A DNA stretch of 37,971 nt. Origin: Solirubrobacterales bacterium. Its GTDB lineage: Bacteria > Actinomycetota > Thermoleophilia > Solirubrobacterales > Solirubrobacteraceae. The translations under genes and the position numbers were made by a program. Each line of letters starts with the position of its first letter. The stretch's first letter is position 1. The stretch spans positions 1 through 37,971 of the forward strand of contig JAFAZZ010000009.1 in the NCBI GenBank assembly GCA_019239375.1, in the 5' to 3' direction. The notes beneath the pieces were generated by a model that was not told the DNA's origin, did not search any database, and worked only from the letters and a program-made list of their open reading frames with translations. Below, one piece after another: positions 30,790 to 37,971 of the stretch.

Positions 30790-31770
30790 GTGCGTAGGCA
30801 GATAGAGCTCGAGAACGCGGTTGCGGCCGAGCTTGCGGGCAGCAAGGATGCCGTCCTGCGGGCGCTGGAGCGACATTTGGACTGCGACGTCTTCCTGCGC
30901 GGCAACGTCCTCACGCTCGACGGCGAGCCCGAGGGGGTCGATGCCGCCGCAGCCGTCGTGCACGAGCTGTCCGCGCTGATCCTGCAGGGCCACGAGATCG
31001 CGCCCGGCACCATCGAGGCGGTCAAGCGCGCCCTCGACGCCCACGAATCCCCGGCCCGCATCCTCGAGGACGTAGTCTGGCGCCACCGCGCGACCAAGGT
31101 CTCGCCCAAGACCGTCAACCAGAAACGCTACGTCGACTCGATCCGCACCAACACGATCACCTTCGGCATCGGCCCGGCGGGCACCGGCAAGACGTTCCTG
31201 GCGGTGGCGCTCGCCGCGGCCGCGCTCAGCCGGCGGGAGGTCAACCGGATCATCCTGACCCGTCCGGCCGTCGAGGCCGGCGAGCGCCTCGGGTTCCTGC
31301 CCGGCGACCTGATGGCCAAGGTGGATCCCTATCTGCGGCCCCTGTTCGACGCGCTCCACGACATGCTCGAACCCGAGCGCGTGTCCTCCCATCTCGAGCG
31401 CGGGGTGATCGAGGTGGCGCCGCTGGCCTTCATGAGGGGTCGTACGCTCAATGACAGTTTCATCATCCTCGACGAGGCCCAGAACACCAGCCCCGAGCAG
31501 ATGAAGATGTTCCTCACGCGCCTCGGCTTCAACTCCAAGATGGTCGTGACGGGGGACATCACTCAGATCGACCTGCCGCGCGAGCAGGACTCAGGCTTGG
31601 TCGTGGTGGCCGACATCCTCAAGGAGGTCGAGGGCATCGAGTTCGTGCGCTTCGGCGAGGAGGACGTCGTGCGCCACAAGCTGGTGCGCCGGATCGTCGC
31701 GGCCTACAGTGAGCACGCACAGCGCCTGGCGCCCGAGCTGCGACCGCGGGCGGCCACCCCGCGGGGTTGA
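30790..31770 (+). CDS. PhoH family protein
   Basis: FGIGPAGTGKTFLAVALA, LTRPAVEAGERLGFLPGDLMAKVDPYLRPLFDAL, IILDEAQNTSPEQMKMFLTRLGFNSKMVVTGD. Confidence 0.95.
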   Translation: MRRQIELENAVAAELAGSKDAVLRALERHLDCDVFLRGNVLTLDGEPEGVDAAAAVVHELSALILQGHEIAPGTIEAVKRALDAHESPARILEDVVWRHRATKVSPKTVNQKRYVDSIRTNTITFGIGPAGTGKTFLAVALAAAALSRREVNRIILTRPAVEAGERLGFLPGDLMAKVDPYLRPLFDALHDMLEPERVSSHLERGVIEVAPLAFMRGRTLNDSFIILDEAQNTSPEQMKMFLTRLGFNSKMVVTGDITQIDLPREQDSGLVVVADILKEVEGIEFVRFGEEDVVRHKLVRRIVAAYSEHAQRLAPELRPRAATPRG

Positions 31771-32204
31771 GCGCGCGGAGATCCGTGCTCGAGATCGAGG
31801 TCATCGGGATCGAGGGGATTGCGCTCGAGGGCGGGCGCGGCGCCGGCCTGGTCGTCCCCACGGCGGCGGAGCTAGAGCGCCTGTGCGCCGTGGCCATCGC
31901 TTCCGCCGGCATCGAGGAGGGGCATGTGGCAATCGAGCTAGTAGACGCCGAGCGAATGCGCGAGCTCAACCGTGAGCACCGCCAGATCGATGAGGCAACC
32001 GACGTGCTGTCGTTCGCCGTCGACAGCGACGGCGCCAGCGCCGGCCCGCGCGAGCTCGGGGACATCGTGATCTGCCCTGAGCGCACCGAGGACCTGCGGG
32101 AAGCGGTGATCCACGGTGCCCTTCACCTGACCGGGATGGACCACGAGACCGACGACGGCGAGATGCTCGCCCTCCAGGCCGAGCTGCTGCGCTGGGCACA
32201 GTGA
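31767..32204 (+). CDS. ybeY: rRNA maturation RNase YbeY (start TTG 31767 or GTG 31785)
   Basis: LNREHRQIDEATDVLSFAVD, HGALHLTGMDHETDDGEML metal motif. Confidence 0.93.
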   Translation: MSARRSVLEIEVIGIEGIALEGGRGAGLVVPTAAELERLCAVAIASAGIEEGHVAIELVDAERMRELNREHRQIDEATDVLSFAVDSDGASAGPRELGDIVICPERTEDLREAVIHGALHLTGMDHETDDGEMLALQAELLRWAQ

Positions 32205-33124
32205 GCGGCGCCCGCGTCCGAGGGCCGGATCCGCCGGCGCAGACCCGCTCGGGCTTCATCGCGCTGGCCGGGCGGCCGAACGTGGGCAAGTCGACCCTCG
32301 CCAACGCGATCGTCGGCGCCAAGGTGGCGATCGTCTCCGACAAGCCGCAGACGACCCGTCGGGCGATCCGCGGCGTGGCCACCGGCCCCGACTGGCAGCT
32401 GGTGCTCGTCGATCTCCCGGGCGTGCAGCGGCCGAGGGACGCGCTCACGGCGCGGATGCAGCGGCGGGTCGAGCAGGAGCTCGAGGACGCCGACGGGTGC
32501 TTGTTCGTGATCAACGCTGAGGAAGGAGTCGGGCCCGGCGACCGGTTCATCGCCCGGCTACTCGAGCAGGCCGAGATTCCGGTGATCGTCGCGGCCAACA
32601 AGATCGATCGCGCCGACCGCGCCGGCGCCGCCGCGACCCTCCAAGCCGCCGAGCAACTCGACGTGGCCGACGAGATCTTCGCGGTCTCCGCGCTCACCGG
32701 ATCGGGCATCGCCCCGCTGGTCGATCATCTGGTGTCGCTCCTGCCGGAAGGTGGGTTCTACTTCGGGCCGGGCCAGCACACGGACCAGCCCGATCACCTG
32801 CGGCTGGCCGAGCTCGTGCGCGAGGAGGTTCTGCGGCGGACGCGCCACGAGGTCCCGCATTCTGTCGAGGTGGCGATCGAATCGATCGAGGAACGCAGCG
32901 ACGGCGGCCCGATCCGCATCGATGCGGTCATTCTCGGCGAGACCGAGTCCCAGAAGCGGATCCTGATCGGCGCCGGCGGCCAGATGGTCAAGTCGATCGG
33001 CACCGCCGCGCGGCGCGCGATCGAGCGGGAGCTGGGAGAGCGCGTCCACCTCGACCTACGCGTCCGGGTCCGGCGGCATTGGCGGGCCAACGAGCAGGTT
33101 CTCGACCGCCTCGGTATCGAGTAG
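32201..33124 (+). CDS. era: GTPase Era
   Basis: FIALAGRPNVGKSTLANAIVGAKVAIVSDKPQTTR, KH-domain IGAGGQMVKSIGTAARRAIERELGERVHLDLRVRV. Confidence 0.97.
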   Translation: MSGARVRGPDPPAQTRSGFIALAGRPNVGKSTLANAIVGAKVAIVSDKPQTTRRAIRGVATGPDWQLVLVDLPGVQRPRDALTARMQRRVEQELEDADGCLFVINAEEGVGPGDRFIARLLEQAEIPVIVAANKIDRADRAGAAATLQAAEQLDVADEIFAVSALTGSGIAPLVDHLVSLLPEGGFYFGPGQHTDQPDHLRLAELVREEVLRRTRHEVPHSVEVAIESIEERSDGGPIRIDAVILGETESQKRILIGAGGQMVKSIGTAARRAIERELGERVHLDLRVRVRRHWRANEQVLDRLGIE

Positions 33125-33170
33125 ATCTTCTCGTGCGAGATCTTCTTCTGAGTGGACTATCCTTGGCGGC

Positions 33171-33656
33171 ATGGTCACAGATGCCATCGAAGCCAGCGGC
33201 GTCCTGAGCTCCGATCTGTGTTGGCTGCTCGCGCGGGCCAGTCATGCGCTGACCACCGAGCTGACGGCGGCGCTCGAGGATCTCGGGATCTCGCCGCGGA
33301 CGCACGCGGTCCTGGTCACGGCGATGACCGGCGAACTCACGCAGAGCGAGATCGCCCGCGTGGTGGGACTGGATAAGACGACGATGGTGGTCACCGTGGA
33401 CGAGCTCGAGGCGGAGGGGCTGGCGGAGCGGCGGCCTTCGCGGAGCGACCGACGGGCCCGAGTGATCGCGGTGACGGAGGCGGGCAGGGTCAAGGCGCGC
33501 GAGGCCGCGAAGGTGCTCGATCGCCTCCGCGACGACGTGCTCAGCGTGCTCGCCCCCGACGAGCGCGACACGTTCCTCCGCGCGCTGGGCAGACTGGCCT
33601 GCGGCCGGCTGGCCGAGCCGGTGCCCTGTGCCCACCCGGTGCGACGCCGCGGCTGA
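33171..33656 (+). CDS. MarR-family transcriptional regulator
   Basis: LTQSEIARVVGLDKTTMVVTVDELEAEGLAERRPSRSDRRARVIAVTEAGR. Confidence 0.93.
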   Translation: MVTDAIEASGVLSSDLCWLLARASHALTTELTAALEDLGISPRTHAVLVTAMTGELTQSEIARVVGLDKTTMVVTVDELEAEGLAERRPSRSDRRARVIAVTEAGRVKAREAAKVLDRLRDDVLSVLAPDERDTFLRALGRLACGRLAEPVPCAHPVRRRG

Positions 33657-33760
33657 CCGGCTGAGAGCGATGCCACGCCGCGGCTGACCGCTGAGAGCGA
33701 TGCCACGCCGCGGCTGACCCGCGGAGAGCTATGCCACGCCGCGGCTGACCCGCCGGGCTA
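33641..33760. repeat. 30-31-bp tandem repeat, 4 imperfect copies, starting within the marR 3' end
   Basis: gccgcggctgacc at 33646, 33677, 33707, 33738 with linkers (c/gg)ctgagagcgatgccac. Confidence 0.9.
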
Positions 33761-33863
33761 AGGCCGGAAGCCGCATCGACTAAGGCCCAAGCCGTCCCAA
33801 CACGGCGCGAATTCCCGATGTGTCCCCGCGCTCCGCAGCACACACTAATTATGACCGGATGAG

Positions 33864-33883
33864 ATCGTCTATTAGCGGACGAT
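33864..33883. promoter_or_regulatory. 20-bp inverted repeat ATCGTC-tattagcg-GACGAT, candidate operator for the MFS gene
   Basis: Perfect 6-bp arms in an AT-richer island about 47 bp upstream of the MFS start. Confidence 0.55.
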
Positions 33884-33929
33884 ATGGTACGGTTCTTTCT
33901 TGCACGGATCGATTTAGGAGATGAACGCG

Positions 33930-35438
33930 ATGAACCCGACCCCCCCACCGCGCTTAGATGCCGCAGCCGACCGCCGCCGATGGATCGCTCTCGTCGTCCT
34001 CTGCGCCGGCTTCCTGATGATCATCCTCGACCAGACGATCGTGAACGTCGCGCTCCCGTCGATCCAGAGCGACCTGCACTTCTCGCAGTCGGCCCTGGCT
34101 TGGGTGGTGAACGCGTACCTGATCGCGTTCGGGGGGCTGCTGCTGCTGGTCGGACGGCTGGGTGACCTGATCGGCCGCCGCCGCATCTTCCTCGCCGGGC
34201 TAACCGTGTTCACCTCAGCCTCGCTGCTCTGCGGGCTCGCCCAGGGCCAGGCGCTGCTGATCGGCGCTCGGTTCGTGCAGGGGGTCGGCGGCGCGATGAC
34301 CGCGGCCGTGATCCTGGGGATGATCGTGACGATGTTCCCCAACCCTTCCGAGCAGGCCAAGGCAATCGGGGTCTACAGCTTCGTGGCCGCCGCCGGCGGT
34401 GCGATCGGTTTGCTCGCCGGCGGTGTTCTCACGCAGGCGATCAACTGGCATTGGATCTTCTTCGTGAACCTCCCGATCGGGATCGCCACCGCTCTGTTCG
34501 CGATCAGGTTGTTGCCGTCGGACGCGGGAATCGGCTTGGCGCACGGCGCCGATGCGCCGGGGGCGGTACTGCTCGTCGCGTCCTTGATGCTCGCCGTCTA
34601 TACGATCGTCGAGGCCAGCAACTACGGTTGGGGATCGGGACATACGCTGGGCTTCGGGGCGCTCGCGGTGGCGCTGCTGGCGTCGTTCGTGCTTCGCCAG
34701 GCGCGGGCGGCCAGCCCCTTGATACCGCTGCGTGTCTTCCGCTCGCGCACGGTCACAACAGCGAACCTCATGCAGGTATTGATGGTCGCCGGGATGTTCG
34801 GAATGTTCTTCCTGGGCGCGCTGTTCCTCCAGCGTGTTCTGCGCTACGACGCGATCGAGGTCGGGCTCGCCTTCCTGCCGGTGGCGGTGGGGATTGCGGC
34901 GCTCTCGCTGCGCCTGGCCGCGTCGCTGACCATGCGCTTCGGGGCCAAGCCCACCCTTATCGGCGGTCTGGTCCTCGTCGCCGCCGGACTCCTGGTGTTC
35001 CGGCGCGCGCCCGTCAACGCCAACTACGTGACCGACCTGCTGCCGGCCATGGTTCTGCTCGGGATCGGTGCGGGTTTGGTGTTTCCCGCGCTGATGACCC
35101 TCGCGATGTCCGGCGCGACTGCGGAGGATTCCGGCCTGGCCTCCGGGCTGGTGAATACCACCCAGCAGGTGGGCGGGGCACTCGGGCTGGCTGTCCTGGC
35201 CACCCTGTCGACGACGCGCACCCACGCGCTCAGCGCGCATGGAGCCTCGAGCGCTGATGCGCTGACCGGCGGCTATCACCTGGCCTTCACGATCGCCGCC
35301 GGGCTCGTGCTCGCGGCGATCGCCATCGGACTGGTGCTGCTCCGGCCGGCGCGGGCGCTCGAGGCGGTTGGTGCACCGTCGCACGGCGCATGGGCAGATG
35401 CCGAGCTCGAGCCCGCCTACCTCGAGGAAGCCGCGTAG
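33930..35438 (+). CDS. MFS transporter, DHA2 (EmrB/QacA-like) family
   Basis: [56 protein letters not shown]; 14-TM pattern; TAGGAG SD favours ATG 33930 over 33921. Confidence 0.93.
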   Translation: MNPTPPPRLDAAADRRRWIALVVLCAGFLMIILDQTIVNVALPSIQSDLHFSQSALAWVVNAYLIAFGGLLLLVGRLGDLIGRRRIFLAGLTVFTSASLLCGLAQGQALLIGARFVQGVGGAMTAAVILGMIVTMFPNPSEQAKAIGVYSFVAAAGGAIGLLAGGVLTQAINWHWIFFVNLPIGIATALFAIRLLPSDAGIGLAHGADAPGAVLLVASLMLAVYTIVEASNYGWGSGHTLGFGALAVALLASFVLRQARAASPLIPLRVFRSRTVTTANLMQVLMVAGMFGMFFLGALFLQRVLRYDAIEVGLAFLPVAVGIAALSLRLAASLTMRFGAKPTLIGGLVLVAAGLLVFRRAPVNANYVTDLLPAMVLLGIGAGLVFPALMTLAMSGATAEDSGLASGLVNTTQQVGGALGLAVLATLSTTRTHALSAHGASSADALTGGYHLAFTIAAGLVLAAIAIGLVLLRPARALEAVGAPSHGAWADAELEPAYLEEAA

Positions 35439-35444
35439 GCTGAC

Positions 35445-35476
35445 CAGGCTGCCCGTCCTCCTGGACGGGCAGCCTG
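35445..35476 (+). terminator. strong hairpin after MFS gene (14-bp perfect stem, 4-nt loop)
   Basis: caggctgcccgtcc-tcct-ggacgggcagcctg, followed by ttcct. Confidence 0.75.
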
Positions 35477-35514
35477 TTCCTAGAAGCCGCGCGGGTCCTA
35501 AAATCGGCCACCCC

Positions 35515-36123
35515 GTGGAGGACTCCGACATCGCATTCGACGAGCGCGGCCTGGTGCCGTGCATCGTGCAGGACTGGGGCACGGGCGAGGTGTTGACACT
35601 GGCCTACATGAACCCCGAGTCGCTGCGACGCACGCGCGAGACGGGGGAAATGCACTTCTTCAGCCGCTCGCGGCAGGAGCTGTGGCACAAGGGCGCCACC
35701 TCAGGCAACACCCAGAGGGTTAAGGCGATCCGCTACGACTGCGACGCTGATGCGCTGCTCGCGTTGGTCGAGCCGGCGGGACCGGCCTGTCACACCGGCG
35801 AACGTTCGTGCTTTCACCATGGCGAGCTGAAGGCGGGTCCGCCATTCGAGACGCTCCCGGCGCTCGAGCGCACGATCGCCGAGCGCGCGGTGGCGCCGCC
35901 GCCGGGCTCTTACACCGCCAGGCTGCTGGACGATCCGGCTCTGGCCGGCGCCAAGGTGCAGGAGGAGGCCGAAGAGGTGGTGCGGGCGGTGCGCGAGGAG
36001 TCCGATGAGCGCGTGGCCGAGGAGGCGGCCGACGTCGTCTATCACCTGGCCGTCCTGCTCCGCGGCCGCGGGCTGACGCTGGCGGACGCCGAGCGAGTGC
36101 TGGATGGCCGTCGTAAGTCGTAA
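35515..36123 (+). CDS. hisIE: bifunctional phosphoribosyl-AMP cyclohydrolase/phosphoribosyl-ATP diphosphatase
   Basis: [52 protein letters not shown], HisE domain [35 protein letters not shown]. Confidence 0.95.
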   Translation: MEDSDIAFDERGLVPCIVQDWGTGEVLTLAYMNPESLRRTRETGEMHFFSRSRQELWHKGATSGNTQRVKAIRYDCDADALLALVEPAGPACHTGERSCFHHGELKAGPPFETLPALERTIAERAVAPPPGSYTARLLDDPALAGAKVQEEAEEVVRAVREESDERVAEEAADVVYHLAVLLRGRGLTLADAERVLDGRRKS

Positions 36124-36170
36124 GTCCTCCCCACCGCAGATGACGTCGCATTCGAGCGGCCCCCGGCGGC

Positions 36171-36238
36171 GCCTGTCTTCGTCCTCGCTCGTTCGCGTAC
36201 CTTCCAGGTACGCCACACTCACTGCGTCCTCGACAGGC
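36171..36238 (+). ncRNA. candidate structured leader upstream of trpE
   Basis: Outer arms GCCTGTC/GACAGGC (36171-36177/36232-36238) enclosing GCGTACCT-tcc-AGGTACGC (36195-36213). Confidence 0.35.
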
Positions 36239-36246
36239 ATCCGCCA

Positions 36247-37743
36247 GTGACCACTCTCGGTGCGACGGCATCTACGGCGGGAAGGACTGACACCGCGCAT
36301 GCCGGCGTGACCCCTTCGCTGGCCGAGGCCCGCGCGCTAGCCGCCGACTACAACCTGATCCCGCTGCGCGAGACGTTCATCGACGACTGCCAGACGCCCG
36401 TCTCGGCGTTCCTCAAACTGCGTGGAAGCGAGCCCTCGTTCCTGCTCGAGTCGGCCGATCAGGGTCGCGTCGGCCGCTACTCGTTCATCGGGTTTCGGCC
36501 GCGCAAGGTACTGCGCTGGTCGCTCGGGGATCCCGGTGACCCGTATGAGCTTGCGGCGGAGAGCCTGAAGGCGGTGCGGGCCGCGCCGCTGCCCGAGCTG
36601 CCTCCGTTCGCCGGCGGCGCGGTCGGACTGTTCGCCTATGACCTGGTGCGCACGGTGGAGCCGCTCGGGCCGCCGAACCCCGATCCCATCGGGCTGCCCG
36701 ATCTAGCCCTGATGCTGACCGATGCGCTGGTCGCCTTCGACCACCTCAAGCACACGGTCACGGTGATCGCCAACGTATACGCCGACGACGACCTCGACGC
36801 ATCGTACGCACGAGCTCGCGACACGATGGCCGAGGTCCGTTGGCGGCTGGCCGGCCCGGTGCCGCGGCCCCCACGGCCCCCGGCCGCCGATCGCGCGGTG
36901 GCGCCGCTCGAGCCCAACATGACCCGCCAGCAGTTCGAGGCCACCGTGGCCCGGATCATCGCCTACATACGGGCCGGCGACGCTTACCAGGTCGTCCCGT
37001 CGCAGCGCTGGTCCGGCGCCGTGCCGGTCGAGGCCTTCTCGATCTACCGCGGGCTGCGCGCGGTGAACCCGAGCCCGTACATGTACTTCCTGGACTTCGG
37101 CGACTTCGAGATCGCCGGCGCCAGCCCCGAGCCGCTGATCAGCGTGGCTGGCCGGCGCGTTTCCACCCGCCCGATCGCCGGCACCCGGCCGCGGGGGTCC
37201 AACGCCGAGGAGGACCTGCGAATCGCCGAGGAGCTGCTGGCCGATCCCAAGGAGCGGGCCGAGCACGTGATGCTGGTCGACCTCGGCCGCAATGACCTGG
37301 GGCGCGTGTGCGCGTACGGAACCGTTCGAGTCGAGAGCTTCATGGCGGTCGAGAACTACAGCCATGTGATGCACATCGTCTCGAGCGTGGCCGGCGCACT
37401 GCGCGCCGGCGTCGGCTCGCTCGACGCGTTGCGCTCGGTACTCCCGGCCGGGACCCTCTCCGGGGCGCCCAAGGTCCGCGCGATGCAGATCATCGACGAG
37501 CTCGAGCCGGTCAAGCGAGGCGGCTACGGCGGGGCGATCGGCTATGCCAGCTACACCGGGGACCTCGACACCTGCATCCACATCCGCACGGTCGTGATCA
37601 AGGACGGAATCGCTCACGTCCAAGCAGGCGGCGGCACGGTGGCCGACGCCAAGCCCGAGCTCGAGTATCGCGAGTCGGAGGCCAAGGCGCGCGCGGTGCT
37701 CCAGGCGATCGAGCTGGCCGCGCGCCAGCCGGAATGGCCGTAG
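36247..37743 (+). CDS. trpE: anthranilate synthase component I
   Basis: SRRVSTRPIAGTRPRG-type motif, RAEHVMLVDLGRNDLGRVC, LPAGTLSGAPKVRAMQIIDELEPVKRGGYGGAIGY. Confidence 0.95.
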   Translation: MTTLGATASTAGRTDTAHAGVTPSLAEARALAADYNLIPLRETFIDDCQTPVSAFLKLRGSEPSFLLESADQGRVGRYSFIGFRPRKVLRWSLGDPGDPYELAAESLKAVRAAPLPELPPFAGGAVGLFAYDLVRTVEPLGPPNPDPIGLPDLALMLTDALVAFDHLKHTVTVIANVYADDDLDASYARARDTMAEVRWRLAGPVPRPPRPPAADRAVAPLEPNMTRQQFEATVARIIAYIRAGDAYQVVPSQRWSGAVPVEAFSIYRGLRAVNPSPYMYFLDFGDFEIAGASPEPLISVAGRRVSTRPIAGTRPRGSNAEEDLRIAEELLADPKERAEHVMLVDLGRNDLGRVCAYGTVRVESFMAVENYSHVMHIVSSVAGALRAGVGSLDALRSVLPAGTLSGAPKVRAMQIIDELEPVKRGGYGGAIGYASYTGDLDTCIHIRTVVIKDGIAHVQAGGGTVADAKPELEYRESEAKARAVLQAIELAARQPEWP

Positions 37744-37822
37744 CCGTGGAGCGCCGGGCGCCCTGATCGGCGACGATCCCGCGCTCACCCGAGATCGTCT
37801 GACCCCCATAGGAGCGCCAGCC

Positions 37823-37971
37823 ATGGAACCCGAACAGATCACCCTAGACCGCACCGAGCGGATCCTCACGATCACGCTGAACCGGCCCGAGCGGCTGAAC
37901 GCGTGGACGCAGACGATGTTCGCCGAGCTGATGGAGGCGTTCGACCAAGCCGACGCCGATGACGAGGTGCG
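37823..37971 (+). CDS. enoyl-CoA hydratase/isomerase family protein, 3' truncated by window edge
   Basis: MEPEQITLDRTERILTITLNRPERLNAWTQTMFAELMEAFDQADADDEV; TAGGAG SD upstream. Confidence 0.85.
   Translation, partial: MEPEQITLDRTERILTITLNRPERLNAWTQTMFAELMEAFDQADADDEV

Noticed and set aside
33641-33760. CRISPR-like array
   Set aside because: Only four degenerate copies, linkers are themselves repeated rather than unique spacers, no cas genes.

Overview
This is a high-GC actinobacterial chromosomal segment; gene content and order suggest Thermoleophilia/Solirubrobacterales, which is an inference. Most of it is housekeeping: proB-proA-nadD-rsfS, leuS, holA, rpsT, murJ, lepA, hrcA-dnaJ-prmA, mtaB-yqeY-phoH-ybeY-era, hisIE, trpE. 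Accessory genes include a sedolisin-like protease, a CBS/DRTGG-type diphosphatase, an ABC-2 exporter, an SDR plus a MaoC pair, and MarR + MFS. The most unusual locus is 10392-11383 (minus strand). There a PD-(D/E)XK endonuclease-like ORF runs in frame, without a stop, through an intact tRNA-Ala(GGC) gene and into a Phd/YefM-antitoxin-like domain that has no ATG/GTG/TTG start of its own outside the tRNA. A perfect CGAAC-N4-GTTCG (LexA/SOS-box-like) palindrome abuts the ORF start. A small upstream ORF overlaps that start by ATGA. Other observations: a recurring leaderless-mRNA signature, murJ with no canonical start codon, two GC-rich tandem arrays, structured intergenic RNAs before a small SD-led ORF and before trpE, an inverted-repeat promoter at an ArsR gene, and two divergent genes whose start codons overlap. 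All family calls were made by eye from motifs; no searches were run.
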